Assembly (NCBI RefSeq): GCF_947179165.1 | Contig: NC_077245.1 | Span: 16,028,740-16,092,739, forward strand | Direction: 5' to 3' | Source: Solanum dulcamara | Lineage: Eukaryota; Streptophyta; Magnoliopsida; Solanales; Solanaceae | DNA: 64,000 bases | Shown: piece after piece, positions 50,697 to 63,369 of the stretch | How positions within the stretch are numbered: position 1 is the stretch's first letter | Layout: each line of letters begins with the position of its first letter | Translations under genes and position numbers: made by a program | Notes under the pieces: model-generated | Seen by the model: the letters and a program-made list of their open reading frames with translations, nothing else | Databases searched by the model: none | What the model was told of the DNA's origin: nothing

Positions 50697-51353
50697 TTAG
50701 AACTTGACTCGACGATTCCTACAATCTATGGAAGCATAAGATGCATGTAACCAATCCATCCCAAGAATGACATCGAAATCTATCATATCAAGCTCAATGA
50801 GATCACAAGGAATAACTTTATGCAAGATAGACACAAGGCAACCCCTATAGACCTTTCTAGCAATAACTGACTCACCAACAGGGGTAGACACCAAATAAGG
50901 CTCTAATAACATTTCAGGTAAAACATCAAATCTATTAGCAAGGAATGGAGTAACAAAAGATAAATTTTCACCTGGATCTAATAGTGCATACACATCAAAA
51001 GAAAAGACCTTTAACATACTGGTAATGACATTGGGTGCATCATCAACCTCTTTTCTCCCATGCAAGGCGTAAAAGCGGTTGGTGCATTGGACACCTCCTT
51101 GGACTTGTTGATCATGAGCAATTCGTCCTTGAGTCTTACCACCACCATCTCTACAATCCTTAGCATGGTGGCCCAGCTTGCCACACTTAAAGCATGCATT
51201 GGATCCGGCTAAGCATTCCCCTTTGTGAGTCCTTCCACACTTCTTGCAAGTGGGGAAATTTTGAGTAGCAACATTTTCTCTTGGAATCATTAGTTTACCA
51301 CTCTTGTCCTTGTTGAACTTTAGAGGAGGAGTATTGGTGGAACCTTGTCCCAC
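50697..51353 (-). pseudogene. Family-B gag C-terminus and protease
   Basis: A 218-residue open segment. Two zinc motifs (CKKCGRTHKGEC and the CCHC knuckle CFKCGKLGHHAKDC) are followed by the protease region, whose active-site motif reads LLDPGENLSF, with Glu where family A has Ala. It is separated by a stop from the capsid part upstream and ends at a stop before the RT linker. Confidence 0.9.
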
Positions 51354-54300
51354 AAATCATTGACCACCTTGGCCTTTTCCATTGTTACCATGATCGGACC
51401 TTTGAGGGTTAAACCATCCACCATCCATTCTAGCCTTTTTGAACCCCCTTGATCTCTCTCTAAGCTTCTCTTCTTCGATTTGTTCTGCGTAAGTCATTAA
51501 CCGAGAGATGTCCATCTCCTTGACCAACATGGTCATTTTGCACTCCTTAGACACCAAGATTGAGACACTAGAAATAAACTTGCTCATCCTAGCTCTTGGG
51601 TTGGAGACCATAAAAGGAGCATACTTTGACAACTTAGTAAATTTGAGAGCATACTCCCTCACGCTCATACTCCCTTGATGGAGGTTGATGAACTCTTGGA
51701 TTTTGGCCTCCCTTAGCTCTAATGGGAAGAAGCGGTCTAGGAAGGCACCTTTGAAGTCTTACCATCCTATCGATCCTATTTCTTTATCTCTCTCAACAAC
51801 CCATTGTTCATACCACACTCGAGCTACACCTTTGAGTTGATAGGCTACTAGCTAGGCCTTCTCATTTGGTGGCACACCCATGATAGCCACAATCCGGTAC
51901 ACCTCATTAATGAACTCCATAGGGTCCTTATCTAGTTTAGAACCATCGAACTCGGGTGGATTCATCCTTTGGAAATCTCGAATTCTAGAGGCTGGATTTT
52001 GCATTTGGGGAGGAGGAACACCTAGATTCCCTTGGTTAGCTACGACTTGAGCTAACAAAGTAATAACACTTCGAAACTCGGCATGGGTTATCCCATCCTC
52101 ATGATGTTGGGCATTAGGAATTGGAGGAGTTTGGTCCTGTCACGACCCAAGCCTAGGGCCTAGACGTGACATGACGAATGAGGAACCCGAAAGTACCTCA
52201 AACAAGCCTCTTAGCATTCTTTTAGCCTTTCATAGGTAATGATGATAAATAGACAAGCGGAAATCATAATAATAAATCTTCAACTTACATATGTCCAACA
52301 ATACCTCTAACTATTAGATTTAATGGGGCTAAGACAAGTTCCTAGCTCACCCTTAATCATAATAGAAGAAATGCCATCATAAAATATCTTAACATATCAT
52401 AAGCTAGAAAGATAAAGGAGTATTGTTCCCGGAACATGGGAACTCACCAAAAGTAGTCTTCAATGGAATATCAACTAGCCACGTGGAGGAGAACGAGGAG
52501 GAGAACCGATCCCTACATGGTGATATCATGTAGGCAAAAGAGTATGCGTTAGTACTTTGAATGTACTAAGTATGTAAGGATGCATGAACATTGAGGAAAC
52601 ATTAAAACATTTATGTAATATGGAACATAATTTAATGTATGCATAATGAATCATATATATATCCTTTTAAATATTCATTTTGTGGGAAATTAACCATAAC
52701 CGACATTTAATACCATGCGAGCTATTACATGAAATCCAACATAACCCCCTACGTTGGCCGGGGAGACTACTTGTCAGGTAGAACTCCGTCAATTTCATTC
52801 ATTTCTTTAACTTTAACTTTAAGGGCTATTTATGGATCCATTAGCCTAACCCTACAAGGGCTCCTATGTTGGCACATAGTTAATGAGACAAGGGGTTGTT
52901 ACTAGGATTCCCTTACCAAATGCCACCTCAATGCCTCATTCGGTGCTAAGTCAATCCCACAGAATAGTTTAATACTTCAAAATATTCATAGCATATAACT
53001 TGAGAATTCAAACATCATATTCGGTAGAATAGCTCATTAAAACATTTGATAATTCAAATATGCAAGAATTGTCCTTATTGCATAAAGAATTCATCATTCA
53101 TATCATTTCATCATTCTTTATTTCATAAGACTCCCTTTTTGATCATGGATATTGCTTTCATAAACATTTATTTGGAGTCAAAGCTTTCAAGTCAAACTTT
53201 ATTAAAAACATAGTAAAACTAGGTGGGTTCAAATTACTTCAACTTGCAAATATGTATGTAAATAAATATTCATAAATACTTTGAAATCCATTCATTAAAA
53301 ATCATGCTTTAGACAACTCACCATGAATTTCAACAACCTTTAAAAATATAAATAAATAAATTCTTGCAATCCATCAATTCATACATATAAAATTATGTTG
53401 TATCAAAATAGACCAATAATCATTAGTTTAACCATGATTCATACTATTAAGTAAAAATAAAAATTACCATAACAAAAATATTACTTGAAATCAAGAGACT
53501 TAATTGAAAGAGTTTTTAGACTATATGGAGGAAGAATTCATGGATAAATACCACATAACTTAGAGTAAAGCTTAAAGTAAATAAATAAATATAATTTATC
53601 ATATAATCAAAATAATTTAGACATGAGAGTGGAAGGAATACTCTCATTGAAACCTTACATACCTGGAAACCGAAACTTTAGTTGGTACCAGAAGACTTAA
53701 TGAACACTCTTGAGTCCTAGCTTCTCTCCTTGCCGGAATGTTTTGTGTACTACCCGGAATATATGAATCACCAAAATAGTATTTCTTCACTACTAAGAAC
53801 TAAAACTACATTTGAGAATGTGTATAGAGAGAAGATTTGCTTGAGAAAGCTTGATGAATAAAATGAGGAAATAAGGTGGGTATTTATAGGTGGGAAAGAG
53901 GGACCTAACAATAAATAAAATAATTATAAAAAAAATCTAAAATTTTAATGGAATATATTGATGTCATGGATGATGTTAAATGGAGGACAATTTATGTCAT
54001 GAGTGATGTCAAATGTATCTAGATTTTTCTATGGTAGTTGAAATGAGTTATTTTTGACAGAATACTCTTTTTGGGAGCTGCGTTTGAATAAGATAAATTC
54101 CTTATTAGGATTTGGTGTCTTCATAAGAATTGTAGATATGGAAGTCTAGTTTGATATCGTTCAAGAATCAACCAATTTGGATAAACTTACAGTGAGATAT
54201 TATTTTTCTTCAATAAACACTCATTTCCGTCACAGCATCCTACCTTACAAAAATTAATTTATTTGACCTACGTAACCTCCGAATCTTAAAATATGGTATT

Positions 54301-54504
54301 CATAAAAGTTGTAGGTAATGATCTTGTGGTTACTCAGAAATTTGAATCACTCAATTTGGATTTTCGTATGAAATATTATGCCCAAAATACAGAGGTTGTA
54401 TCATGTTTAGGCGAAAATTGAAACATCATATACAACGTTTTTAGGAGATATTACAGGTCCTCATCGTCAACCCTTGCTCTTCGAGGTGGTCTTCTATGAG
54501 TCAT
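51354..54504 (-). pseudogene. Family-B gag N-terminus and capsid, split by nested LTR
   Basis: It starts at 54502-54504 as MTHRRPPRRARVDDED. After 16 codons it is interrupted by the solo LTR 52138-54455 and resumes at 52137 as the QTPPIPNAQHHEDG part. It continues through FINEVYRIVAIM, a stop at about 51852 and others near 51760, and the EYALKFTKLSKYAP capsid block. Removing the nested LTR and one GGTCC restores continuity of the reading frame at that point, which confirms the insertion call. Stops elsewhere make it inactive. Confidence 0.9.
52138..54455 (-). mobile_element. Nested family-B solo LTR inside gag
   Basis: A 2318-bp LTR, plus-strand ends TGTCACGACCC...GAGATATTACA, flanked by perfect 5-bp duplications GGTCC (52133-52137 and 54456-54460). 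It has no internal region. TATAAATA on the minus strand at 53881-53888. It lies in the same orientation as its host, so the window contains four family-B LTRs. Confidence 0.96.
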
Positions 54505-54703
54505 TATCTAGAGAAGACAAAATGGGTCGTTAGTTAAAGGAAATCTTAGGACACTCTAAGGCACGACATGAATTTGAAAGAAGTGAAAATTTTCCTAAAC
54601 GCCTTATAGTCTCTTATTCATAATTGTGGCGCGCTTCACAACCATGAACAAGAACCTATTCGACGCAGCATGTTGGACTTCTAAGGATCATTCAAAACCT
54701 CGG

Positions 54704-54715
54704 GCTCTGATACCA
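54704..54715 (-). other. Primer-binding site (tRNA-iMet), family B
   Basis: TGGTATCAGAGC on the minus strand, four bases from the 5' LTR. Confidence 0.93.
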
Positions 54716-54719
54716 AGTT

Positions 54720-57035
54720 TGTCATGACCCAAGCCTAGGGCCTAGACATGACATGGCGAATGAGAAACCCGAAAGTACCTCAATCAAGCCTCTTAGCATT
54801 CTTTTAGCCTTTCATAGGTAATGATGATAAATAAACAAGAGGAAATCATAATAGTAAATCTTCAAGTTACATATGTCCAACAATACCTCTAATTATTAGA
54901 TTTAACGGGGCTAAGACAAGTTCCTAGCTCACCCTCAATCATAATAGAAGAAATGTCATAGTAAAATATCTTAACATATCATAAACTAGAAAGACAAAGA
55001 AGTATTGTTCTCGGAACATGGGAACTCATCAAAAGTAGTCTCCAATGGAATATCAACTAGCCACGTGGAGGAGAACGATGAGGAGAACCGATCCCTACAT
55101 GGTGATATCATGTAGGCAAAAGAGTATGCGTTACTACTTTGAATGTATTAAGTTTGTAAGGATGCATGAACATTGAGGAAACATTAAAACATTTATGTAA
55201 TATGGAACATAATTTAATGTATGCATAATGAATCATATATATATCCTTTTAAACATTCATTTTGTGGGAAATTAACCATAACCGACATTTAAGACCATGC
55301 GAGCTATTACATGGAATCCAACATAACCCCTACGTTGGCCGGGGAGACTACTTGCCGGGTAGAACTCCGTCAACTTCATTTATTTCTTTAACTTTAACTT
55401 TAAGGGTTATTTATGGATCCATTAGCTTACAAGGGCTCCTATGTTGGCACATAGTTAATGAGACAAGGGGTTGCTACTAGGATTCCCTTACCGAATCCCA
55501 CCTCAATGCCTCATTCGGTGCTAAGTCAATCCCACGGAATAATTTAATACTTCAAAATATTCATAGCATATAACTTGAGAATTCAAACATCATATTTGGT
55601 AGAATAGCTCATTAAAACATTTGATAATTTAAGTATGCAAGAATTGTCCTTATAGCATAAAGAATCCATCATTCATATCATTTCATCATTCTTTCATTTT
55701 ATAAGACTCCCTTTTTGATCATAGATATTGATTTTACAAACATTTATTTGGAGTCAAAGCTTTCAAGTCAAACTTTATAAAATAAACATAGTAAAACTAG
55801 GTGGGTTCAAATTACTTCAACTTGCAAATATGTATGTAAATAAATATTCATAAATACTTTGAAATCCATTCATTAAAAATCATGCTTTAAACAACCCACC
55901 ATGAATTTCAACAACCTTTAAATAGATAATTAGAGGGTTTACTTGTAAATCATCAATTCATACATATGAAATTATGTTGCATCAAAATAGAGCAATAATT
56001 ATTAGTTTAACCATAATTCATACTATTAAGTAAAAATAAGAATTAACATAAGAAAATATTACTTGAAATCAAGATATTTAATTGAAAGAGTTTTTGTACT
56101 ACATGGGTGGAAGAATCCATGGATAAATACACACATAACTTAGAGTAAAGCTTAAAGTAAATAAATAAATATAATTTATCATATAATCAAAATAATTTAG
56201 ACATGAGAGTGGAAGGAATACTCTCATTGAAGCCTTACATACCTGGAAACCGAAGCTTTAGTTGGTACCACAAGACTTAATGAACACTCTTGAGTCCTAG
56301 CTTCTCTCCTTGCCGGAACGTTTTGTGTACTACCCGGAATATATGAATCACCAAAATAGTATTTCTTCACTACTAAGAACTAAAACTACATTTGAGAATG
56401 TGTATAGAGAGAAGATTTGCTTGAGAAAGCTTGATGAATAAAATGAGGAAATAAGGTGGGTATTTATAGGTGGGAAAGAGGGACCTAACAATAAATAAAA
56501 TAATTATAAAAAAAATCTAAAATTTTAATGGAATATATTGATGTCATGGATGATGTTAAATGGAGGACAATTTATGTCATGAGTGATGTCAAATGTATCT
56601 AGATTTTTCTATGGTAGTTGAAATGAGTTATTTTTGACAGAATACTCTTTTTGGGAGCTGCGTTTGAATAAGATAAATTCCTTATTAGGATTTGGTGTCT
56701 TCATAAGAATTGTAGATATGGAAGTCTAGTTTGATATCGTTCAAGAATCAACCAATTTAGATAAACTTACAGTGAGATATTATTTTTCTTCAATAAACAC
56801 TCATTTCCGTCATAGCATCCTACCTTACAAAAATTAATTTATTTGACCTACGTAACCTCCGAATCTTAAAATATGGTATTCATAAAAGTTGTAGGTAATG
56901 ATCTTGTGGTTACTCAGAAATTTGAATCACTCAATTTGGATTTTCGTATGAAAAGTTATGCCCAAAATACAGAGGTTGTATCATGTTTAGGCGAAAATTG
57001 AAACATCATATACAACATTTTTATGGGATGTTACA
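54720..57035 (-). repeat. Family-B 5' LTR
   Basis: A 2316-bp LTR, plus-strand start TGTCATGACCC as in the 3' LTR at 45477 (both have TCATGAC, while the solo LTRs have TCACGAC). It ends TTACA at 57035, followed by CAAAC. TATAAATA on the minus strand at 56461-56468. Confidence 0.95.
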
Positions 57036-57040
57036 CAAAC

Positions 57041-57849
57041 ATACCCCGACCTCCATAAAATTAGGGAACCAAATAATAAATTAGTATATTGGTAATAGGC
57101 GATGCGTGTGAATGCAAGTTTGTAGTAAAAACTAGTAACATCAAGAAGTCATCAATAACCAATTTTATAGACCCACCATGGTCCTCGACCTGCCAAGTAG
57201 GACCATGTAACTCCCTCATTTAGTTCAATGGTACACCGACTAGAGGGGCCCATAAGAGATGCGGGAAGTCCATATACATTGTCTGTACCCAAACCAGGTC
57301 TTGTACATAAGATATAATATCCATGTAGTTGTACTGGAGAGTGAGTGTCCAAGCTGATGTAGAAAAGGGAGACGCCATATTGGATAATCAAGTAAAGTCA
57401 AGAGCATCCTAGATGCAGCCAATGTAGAAAAAAGGGCGACATCGCGTCAAATATCAATAAAAAATTGAGTGCATCCTCAATGCCTCTGATACTGCCAGTA
57501 GAAAAGAAGTACGTCCTCGACGCCTCATAAGTCTCAAAATTAATATCCAAGTGATTCAGGTGGTAAAACTACTGTTAAAACCAATTTAAAAATAGTAAAA
57601 GTTTGAGAATGTGTCTTCTCAAAATAGTAGTGAAAATTCAATGAAGAAATTGGGACTGCACCACAAAATATGTGAAAATGTTCAATCAATGCAAGCATGC
57701 CATCATCAACATCGAACCAAGATACACGCAATCAGAAATGTAATATAAAATCTTACCACACAACCAAGGCTAAAGGAAACTGACTGGAAATCTAGTCACT
57801 CCTCATACACGGCCTCGGGTCCAACAATATGACATTAGAAGATAAGGCA
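57041..57849. other. Unassigned non-coding block, copy 2, with empty family-A site
   Basis: Matches 4594-5403. At 57845-57850 it runs straight into the sequence that in copy 1 follows the family-A array, with a single GCACC. This is the unoccupied insertion site. Confidence 0.85.
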
Positions 57850-59994
57850 CCACAAGCATACCTCTAAACATAAAGTGAAGTAATTGAGAATTGGCTCAAG
57901 GGATGAATATCTTAGGATTGACGCCTGACCCCAAATATGCCACTCTAGCTAACATGTAATTTATACTATATAATATCTAATAAAACTCAGTCAAAGTGAA
58001 ACATTGTATCCTACCTCAAATCCGATCATGCGCGTTCTAAATCTATTAATTTGAAGCTTTTCACTTACGAATCACCTTCAATTGTTGACACTGTAATAAA
58101 ATATTGATCACGACATCAATACAAACATTTTAACACTAAAATCACATTAATCAAAGACGGACCAAAAATTGAATCTATAACGGAATTGTGGAACCCGCAT
58201 CAGGAATCTAAAAATTGTCTTTGTGAAAAGATTCATTTTACCTCCCCGAACTTGTTTCCTAAAAGGAAACACAATTCGGAGCTCGGAAAATCAATCCATG
58301 CATTTCACTCACCATTAAAGCTAAAAAAAGGAAGAAGAGAGGTCCTCTAACAGTCCCGAGCACCCTAAGCATAGCCACACTAATTTTGAGCAATTCAGCC
58401 TTTGAATCATCCAAAAAAGAGCTAAAATGAGAGAGAAATTGCATTTAGAAAAGAGGGTTGAATGCTGATTTTTGGCTTAAAATAAAGGAAGAATTGGTCG
58501 CTAAAGTGACTTCTGGTCGCTAAAAGTCTGCATCAGATATTAGATATTTTTCTATTTTTATTAAAGTCCCCGCAGTATCCTCAAGATTCATTCGGTACCC
58601 AATAAAATAAACCAGATATTCTACCCACTAAAATCAACATTCCGGACTCAATAAAATTATTGAATTTTGAAAAAACTTATTATGACAGAAATACCCCTTC
58701 GGGACTCATTAGGCCTAAACTCAACTTGTCCCCTAAACTCCCAGAATCAAAAGGAAGATCTCATGATCCAAACGAATGGTCTTTCTAGACCAAATTCAAC
58801 ATTCCGAAGCTAATGACTCTGACGAAATTGCCATATGACAACTAATTCTTCAAATTTGACCAAAGTCAACTCTAGGCCGTTAAGGTTTCCAAACCCTCGT
58901 CTAAGTGCTCAAACTCACACCAGAAGCCTTAGGACCCAAACTAAAGGTCTTTCTAGACCAAACTCGACATTCTAGAGTTTTGACCTAAGTCAACCATTCA
59001 GACTCTAAGAGCTCCAAAACACAAAAACTGGCATAAAACCCAAAGAAACGACCAGGCGACCAAACTGTCAGCCCCAACAAGTTATAAATTACTTGGAGTC
59101 ATTACAGGAAAGTTGTGAATACTGAAAAGATAGGAAAATAGAGGAAATGACCTGAAGGGTCATAACACCACACAAGATAGGTAACCCGCACTAAGCAAAT
59201 CGGGTGCAATGAGCTGTATATGCCATTTTGAACGTAAAATAAATAGCTGGTAGAACAATTTCAGACATTATTTCTTTCATCTCAGGGCTTTTTATGTTAA
59301 GAATTTAATGTAGTTTCTTTAATTGATGGTTAATTTTAGAACAAAAATATCTAATTACGCTTGTGTTGGTATAAATGCAGATTGCTTTATCTCCAAATTT
59401 GTCCACCTCTCTACGTTACTATTCTAGCGTGCATATAACTATGTTAATATTGAGATTTTAAATTATTTTATTACTACAATAGATAAAAATGCCCTGATGG
59501 TTTTAAAATTTGTTACTCATTTATTTAACTTACTCTGTGATTTATAAGTGATTAGGAGAGAAGTAAATTACCAAATTGGTCTTTGATCTTTGCAAGTTGT
59601 ACCAACCTTATTATAATATGTAATGTCTGTGTGCCGCAATTTTTTGTATTTATTCCAATAAACGGTTATGTTTCTTAGTGAATAATTCGCAAAAAAATGA
59701 ATTTTTTATATGCACCATCGATCGGTATACAATGAAGAGATCAAAGAAGAAAAGTAACAAACAAAAACGAATTAAGATTCATGTTACAACATCCTTGAAA
59801 AAAATATTAACTTGCAAATTTAATCACCCTCGTAGAAATACAAAATACTATAAATTTAACTTATATACATCAACACAGTACTGTAAAGAATAGTATAAAA
59901 ATTCTAGTTAAACTTGTGAAATACATTTGAATCAAAGAAATACGTTTATTCAATATTAGCACAAGGTAAGGCAACTGAAAGTAAATTTAATCAA
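57850..59994. repeat. Unassigned repeat-like and AT-rich DNA, copy 2
   Basis: Matches 18782-21132, with about 205 bp missing near 58975. No supported gene. Confidence 0.5.
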
Positions 59995-60156
59995 TTAAAC
60001 GGAAGGGTTGATCTTTTTCTTATCATTCTTGAAGGTGGAGGTGGTAGCTTTCACTATCTTTTCAACAGCCATTGCCTTCACTGACTTCTTATCCTTCTTT
60101 GGAAACACACTACCATTCTTTGATGTGCCTTCTTTTCCCTTTCCATTATTCTCCAT
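59995..60156 (-). CDS. Small lysine-rich protein, copy-2 gene 1 (53 aa)
   Basis: Encodes the same 53 residues as the gene at 21133-21294. The last base before the start codon and other leader bases differ (GATATGG for GAGATGG), but no residue does. TATAAATA at 60343-60350. It is the only intact member of the family in copy 2. Function unknown. Confidence 0.7.
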   Translation of the reverse strand: MENNGKGKEGTSKNGSVFPKKDKKSVKAMAVEKIVKATTSTFKNDKKKINPSV

Positions 60157-60342
60157 ATCTTTGTTGAGAATATAACTAAGTAAATAAAATTGTGCTCTCT
60201 ATAACCTTAAACTTTTAGATGAGATGGTCACACGATACTTCAAACAATCTCTTCTCTTAGATGACTTATGAATATGAGGAAGTGGAATTAATATATATTG
60301 TTGCTTTAACTTGTGATCTTTTGAGGAGTTCATACGTTGAGG

Positions 60343-60350
60343 TATTTATA
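60343..60350 (-). promoter_or_regulatory. TATA box, copy-2 small gene
   Basis: TATAAATA in the same CTATAAATACCTCAA context as the copy-1 genes, 187 bp from the start codon. Confidence 0.6.
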
Positions 60351-60359
60351 GGAGTTTTG

Positions 60360-62057
60360 AGGCTTTTGTTTATGGTCGTGAATGTTTTCATGCATCTCTG
60401 GTTGAATTTCTGAGTAATTAGCTCATGTAAGATTAAATGAAGATTGTTGATTATTTCTTGCATGGAATACGTGTTTGTGTGTGTTAGTAAAAATTGAAAT
60501 TATATTACTCCTACTTAGTTTGTCATTTGCATATATGGGGTGTATGTGTTGGATGGGAATGAGTTTTGTGGGTTTGTGTGTGGGTGTGCGGATTGATTAG
60601 GATGACTCCTACATAATTTTGGTTTTTTGTATTTATTAATTTCAGTTGACGACCTATGAAATTGTTATATACATTTCTTGGAAATGAATGAAGTATTCTG
60701 GATTACTCATGATGATAGTTTATTTTCAAAAATATTTAAACCACTACTAAGGTTTTGGAAGTGGAATTTCATTATATTTAAGCTTTATTTGTTTTCGAAC
60801 TAATGAATATAAACATTTTAAAATTGTATAAATACATATGTGATGAGTTGCACAAACTTCTAAACGAGAAAAATACAAGTCTGAACTAATGAATGGTAAT
60901 GAGTTTATTCGACTGATATTTATCATCATTCCAAAGTACAGACATGTTAAATACTTCTTTCAAATAATATGAATATGAGAATATCTTTGAACTGATTTGT
61001 ACTGTCATATAGGACACATGTTTTTACTTGTTTAACTTTATACAAGTTTAAGTATCAACTTGTGTACACTTAAAAGTTGAAGGACATAAATATCAGTTAA
61101 GACCAAGTTAAATAACACATTTATGTATATCTGCACTTAAAATATATATTTATTGGGGCAAAAGAAATTCATATGTAAATAATGTAAGATTTAATGATTA
61201 CACAAATTTGGGAAAAAGTACTAAAATTGTTGATTCAACTTCAACGTTTAATGTCTATACATTAAATTGCTTGAAAAGAATAAGCACTAAAATTCCTTCA
61301 AAATGTATCCATTGATCACACGTTGTTTCCATGGCTCGCATCTCTTTTGATTTACACACATGGTGTACTTTTCACTATTGTTCTTTGTGAAATTATAAAT
61401 GTAATTTTGTAAGTAGTGTAATTTATCTCTTAAAAATATCAAACTTTATTAAAATAAAGGGCAAATATGAAAAAAATTCAAACATTCATCTTGACTTTAA
61501 ACAATTCAAATATTTTAAACAATGAAAAAAACTTCAAAAATTCATTTAAGATAGAATAGAGTGAGTAGATTAAAAGGGCCCCAAGTCAACCAATGTCGAA
61601 GTAACAAAGATGATAAGTAGATTTTTTCAGTTTTTTTAAAACAAAAAAAATTGGGGATACGGGAGGCTGGGAAGGGGAAGGGGAAATGGGGAGGGTTCAG
61701 ATAAACAAACAACTGACCTTCTAAAATTCTCCATAGTTTAAATTTAGAAATTAACAACGGAATCTAATGAGCAAACGAAAACGAAGACTCGTGTTACAAC
61801 TTACAAAATACTTGAAGATAAATTAATAAAGGAAATATCACTCTAATTAAAAAAAAAACTAAACCATAGTTTATTAATGATTTTAACTTATATATGTCAA
61901 CAGTATTATAAAGAATCAGCAAATAGTATAAACATTTTTTACAATACTGGCGATATATATAAGTTAAACCCTCTAAATACATATGTATTACATAAATATT
62001 TTATTCAATATATAATATAAGCACAATCATAAAAGCAAGTTCATTATAGTAAGGGGA
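60360..62057. other. AT-rich intergenic DNA, copy 2
   Basis: Matches 21500-23197. No supported gene. Confidence 0.5.
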
Positions 62058-62087
62058 CTAGGAGGTGCCATCACAGGGGTTAATCTT
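62058..62087 (-). pseudogene. Remnant of small gene 2 in copy 2
   Basis: Only the stop codon (62058-62060) and about the last nine codons (reading KINPCDGTS) remain. The rest of the gene, its leader and its TATA box (about 23229-23643 in copy 1, some 415 bp) are missing, and sequence resumes at about 62094 with a few junction bases of unclear origin. Confidence 0.9.
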
Positions 62088-62093
62088 TATCTA

Positions 62094-62884
62094 TATCTCA
62101 AGTCTTCTGTTATTAAAAAGTGTGAGTTGGTACAGATGGTCAATCGCCATGAAACTATTCCATTTTATTTACAATCTAATTAGTTGCTAAAAATTGAGTA
62201 ATTTTTATTTAGTACTCTTTGCCTCAATTTATGTGAAGAGGCTCGAAATTAGTACGAGGGTCAACAGATTTTATTTTGATTAAGAATTTGAGTATAGACT
62301 CTTCAAATAATTTAAAACAAAATTTAACAATTTGAAAATTACACAAAAAAAAAAACTAAGAAGCAATATAACTAATAGTTTCAAAAAATAAAATTATATT
62401 ATTGCATGGTGTGTGTGTTGGAGGAGCATGGGCTTTGTGGGTTTGTGTGGGTGTGTGGATTAATTAGGATGACTCCTATTTAATTTGCCTCAGAAGATAT
62501 GTAGATCGTAGTTTTCATAAAGGAAAAATGTCCCTACCATAATATTTACATGAAAAAATGTCTCGAGCTCAAATAATCAGCCTTATGTGTTCTAAAATAT
62601 GTAGGGATGACATCAAAGAGATAATACATAAATAATACGTAAAAGATTTTATTAAAGTAATAACCGTGTGGGTCAATTCTTCTTAAATTCATTGTAAATT
62701 TCAATTGTGGGTTATCTTTGTTTATTAAAAAGCATATATAATATCCCCTATCACTGTTATTATTAAGAGAAACTAGCTAATTACACAAACATTTCTATCA
62801 TATTTATTGATTTTCTTTATAATTTAAAATTATTCTATTTTATATTACTAACTAATAATTTCATGCCGTATTTAAAATTAAATA
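62094..62884. other. AT-rich intergenic DNA, copy 2
   Basis: Matches 23644-24475 apart from a deletion of about 36 bp at 62688. No supported gene. Confidence 0.5.
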
Positions 62885-63240
62885 CATCTAGACACATGTT
62901 GTTTACTATCAGATACACTAAAATAGAGATAGAGACAAGCGACAATAGAAGGAAGGAGGGCAATATTTGTCTATGTATCTCAGATACATGTGAATCACAC
63001 TAGATACACACTAGATACCTGTATATGTATGTATCTGGTGTGATTCGTATGTATCTGGGATACTAGATTCATATATAAGAGAGTGGCGAGCAAAATGGGA
63101 GAGAGGCGAGCAAGATTTATCTATGTATCCCATATAAATGTGAATCCACTTGGATATAGTATATCTACAATAAATTACATCTGATTTTGACCTCATATAT
63201 CCTGAGATCGATACATGTATCTGGATGTATCTGGGCATGC
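62885..63240. repeat. GTATCT/AGATAC-rich dyad repeat, copy 2
   Basis: Matches 24475-24840. The symmetrical GTATCT phrases are kept with a few changes. Confidence 0.5.
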
Positions 63241-63369
63241 CAAAATCTGATAAGATTAATAATATTGCAAACTAGCATGTAGCTGAGTAATTAGCTCCTA
63301 AATTAGTGGATTTCTGTAAGTTGCCCTTCTCATTATTATCCTCCAAATATTTAGTCTTCAATTCAATTT

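Larger units (their letters stand above)
45477..57035 (-). mobile_element. Family-B full-length retrotransposon with nested solo LTR
   Basis: Minus orientation, TG...CA ends and perfect target duplications CAAAC (45472-45476 and 57036-57040). 3' LTR 45477-47674, purine tract 47679-47687, gag-pol 47878-54504 (interrupted), primer site 54704-54715, 5' LTR 54720-57035. Without the nested LTR and its duplication (2323 bp) it would be about 9.2 kb. It occupies the same site as the solo LTR at 2265-4588 in copy 1. Confidence 0.96.
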
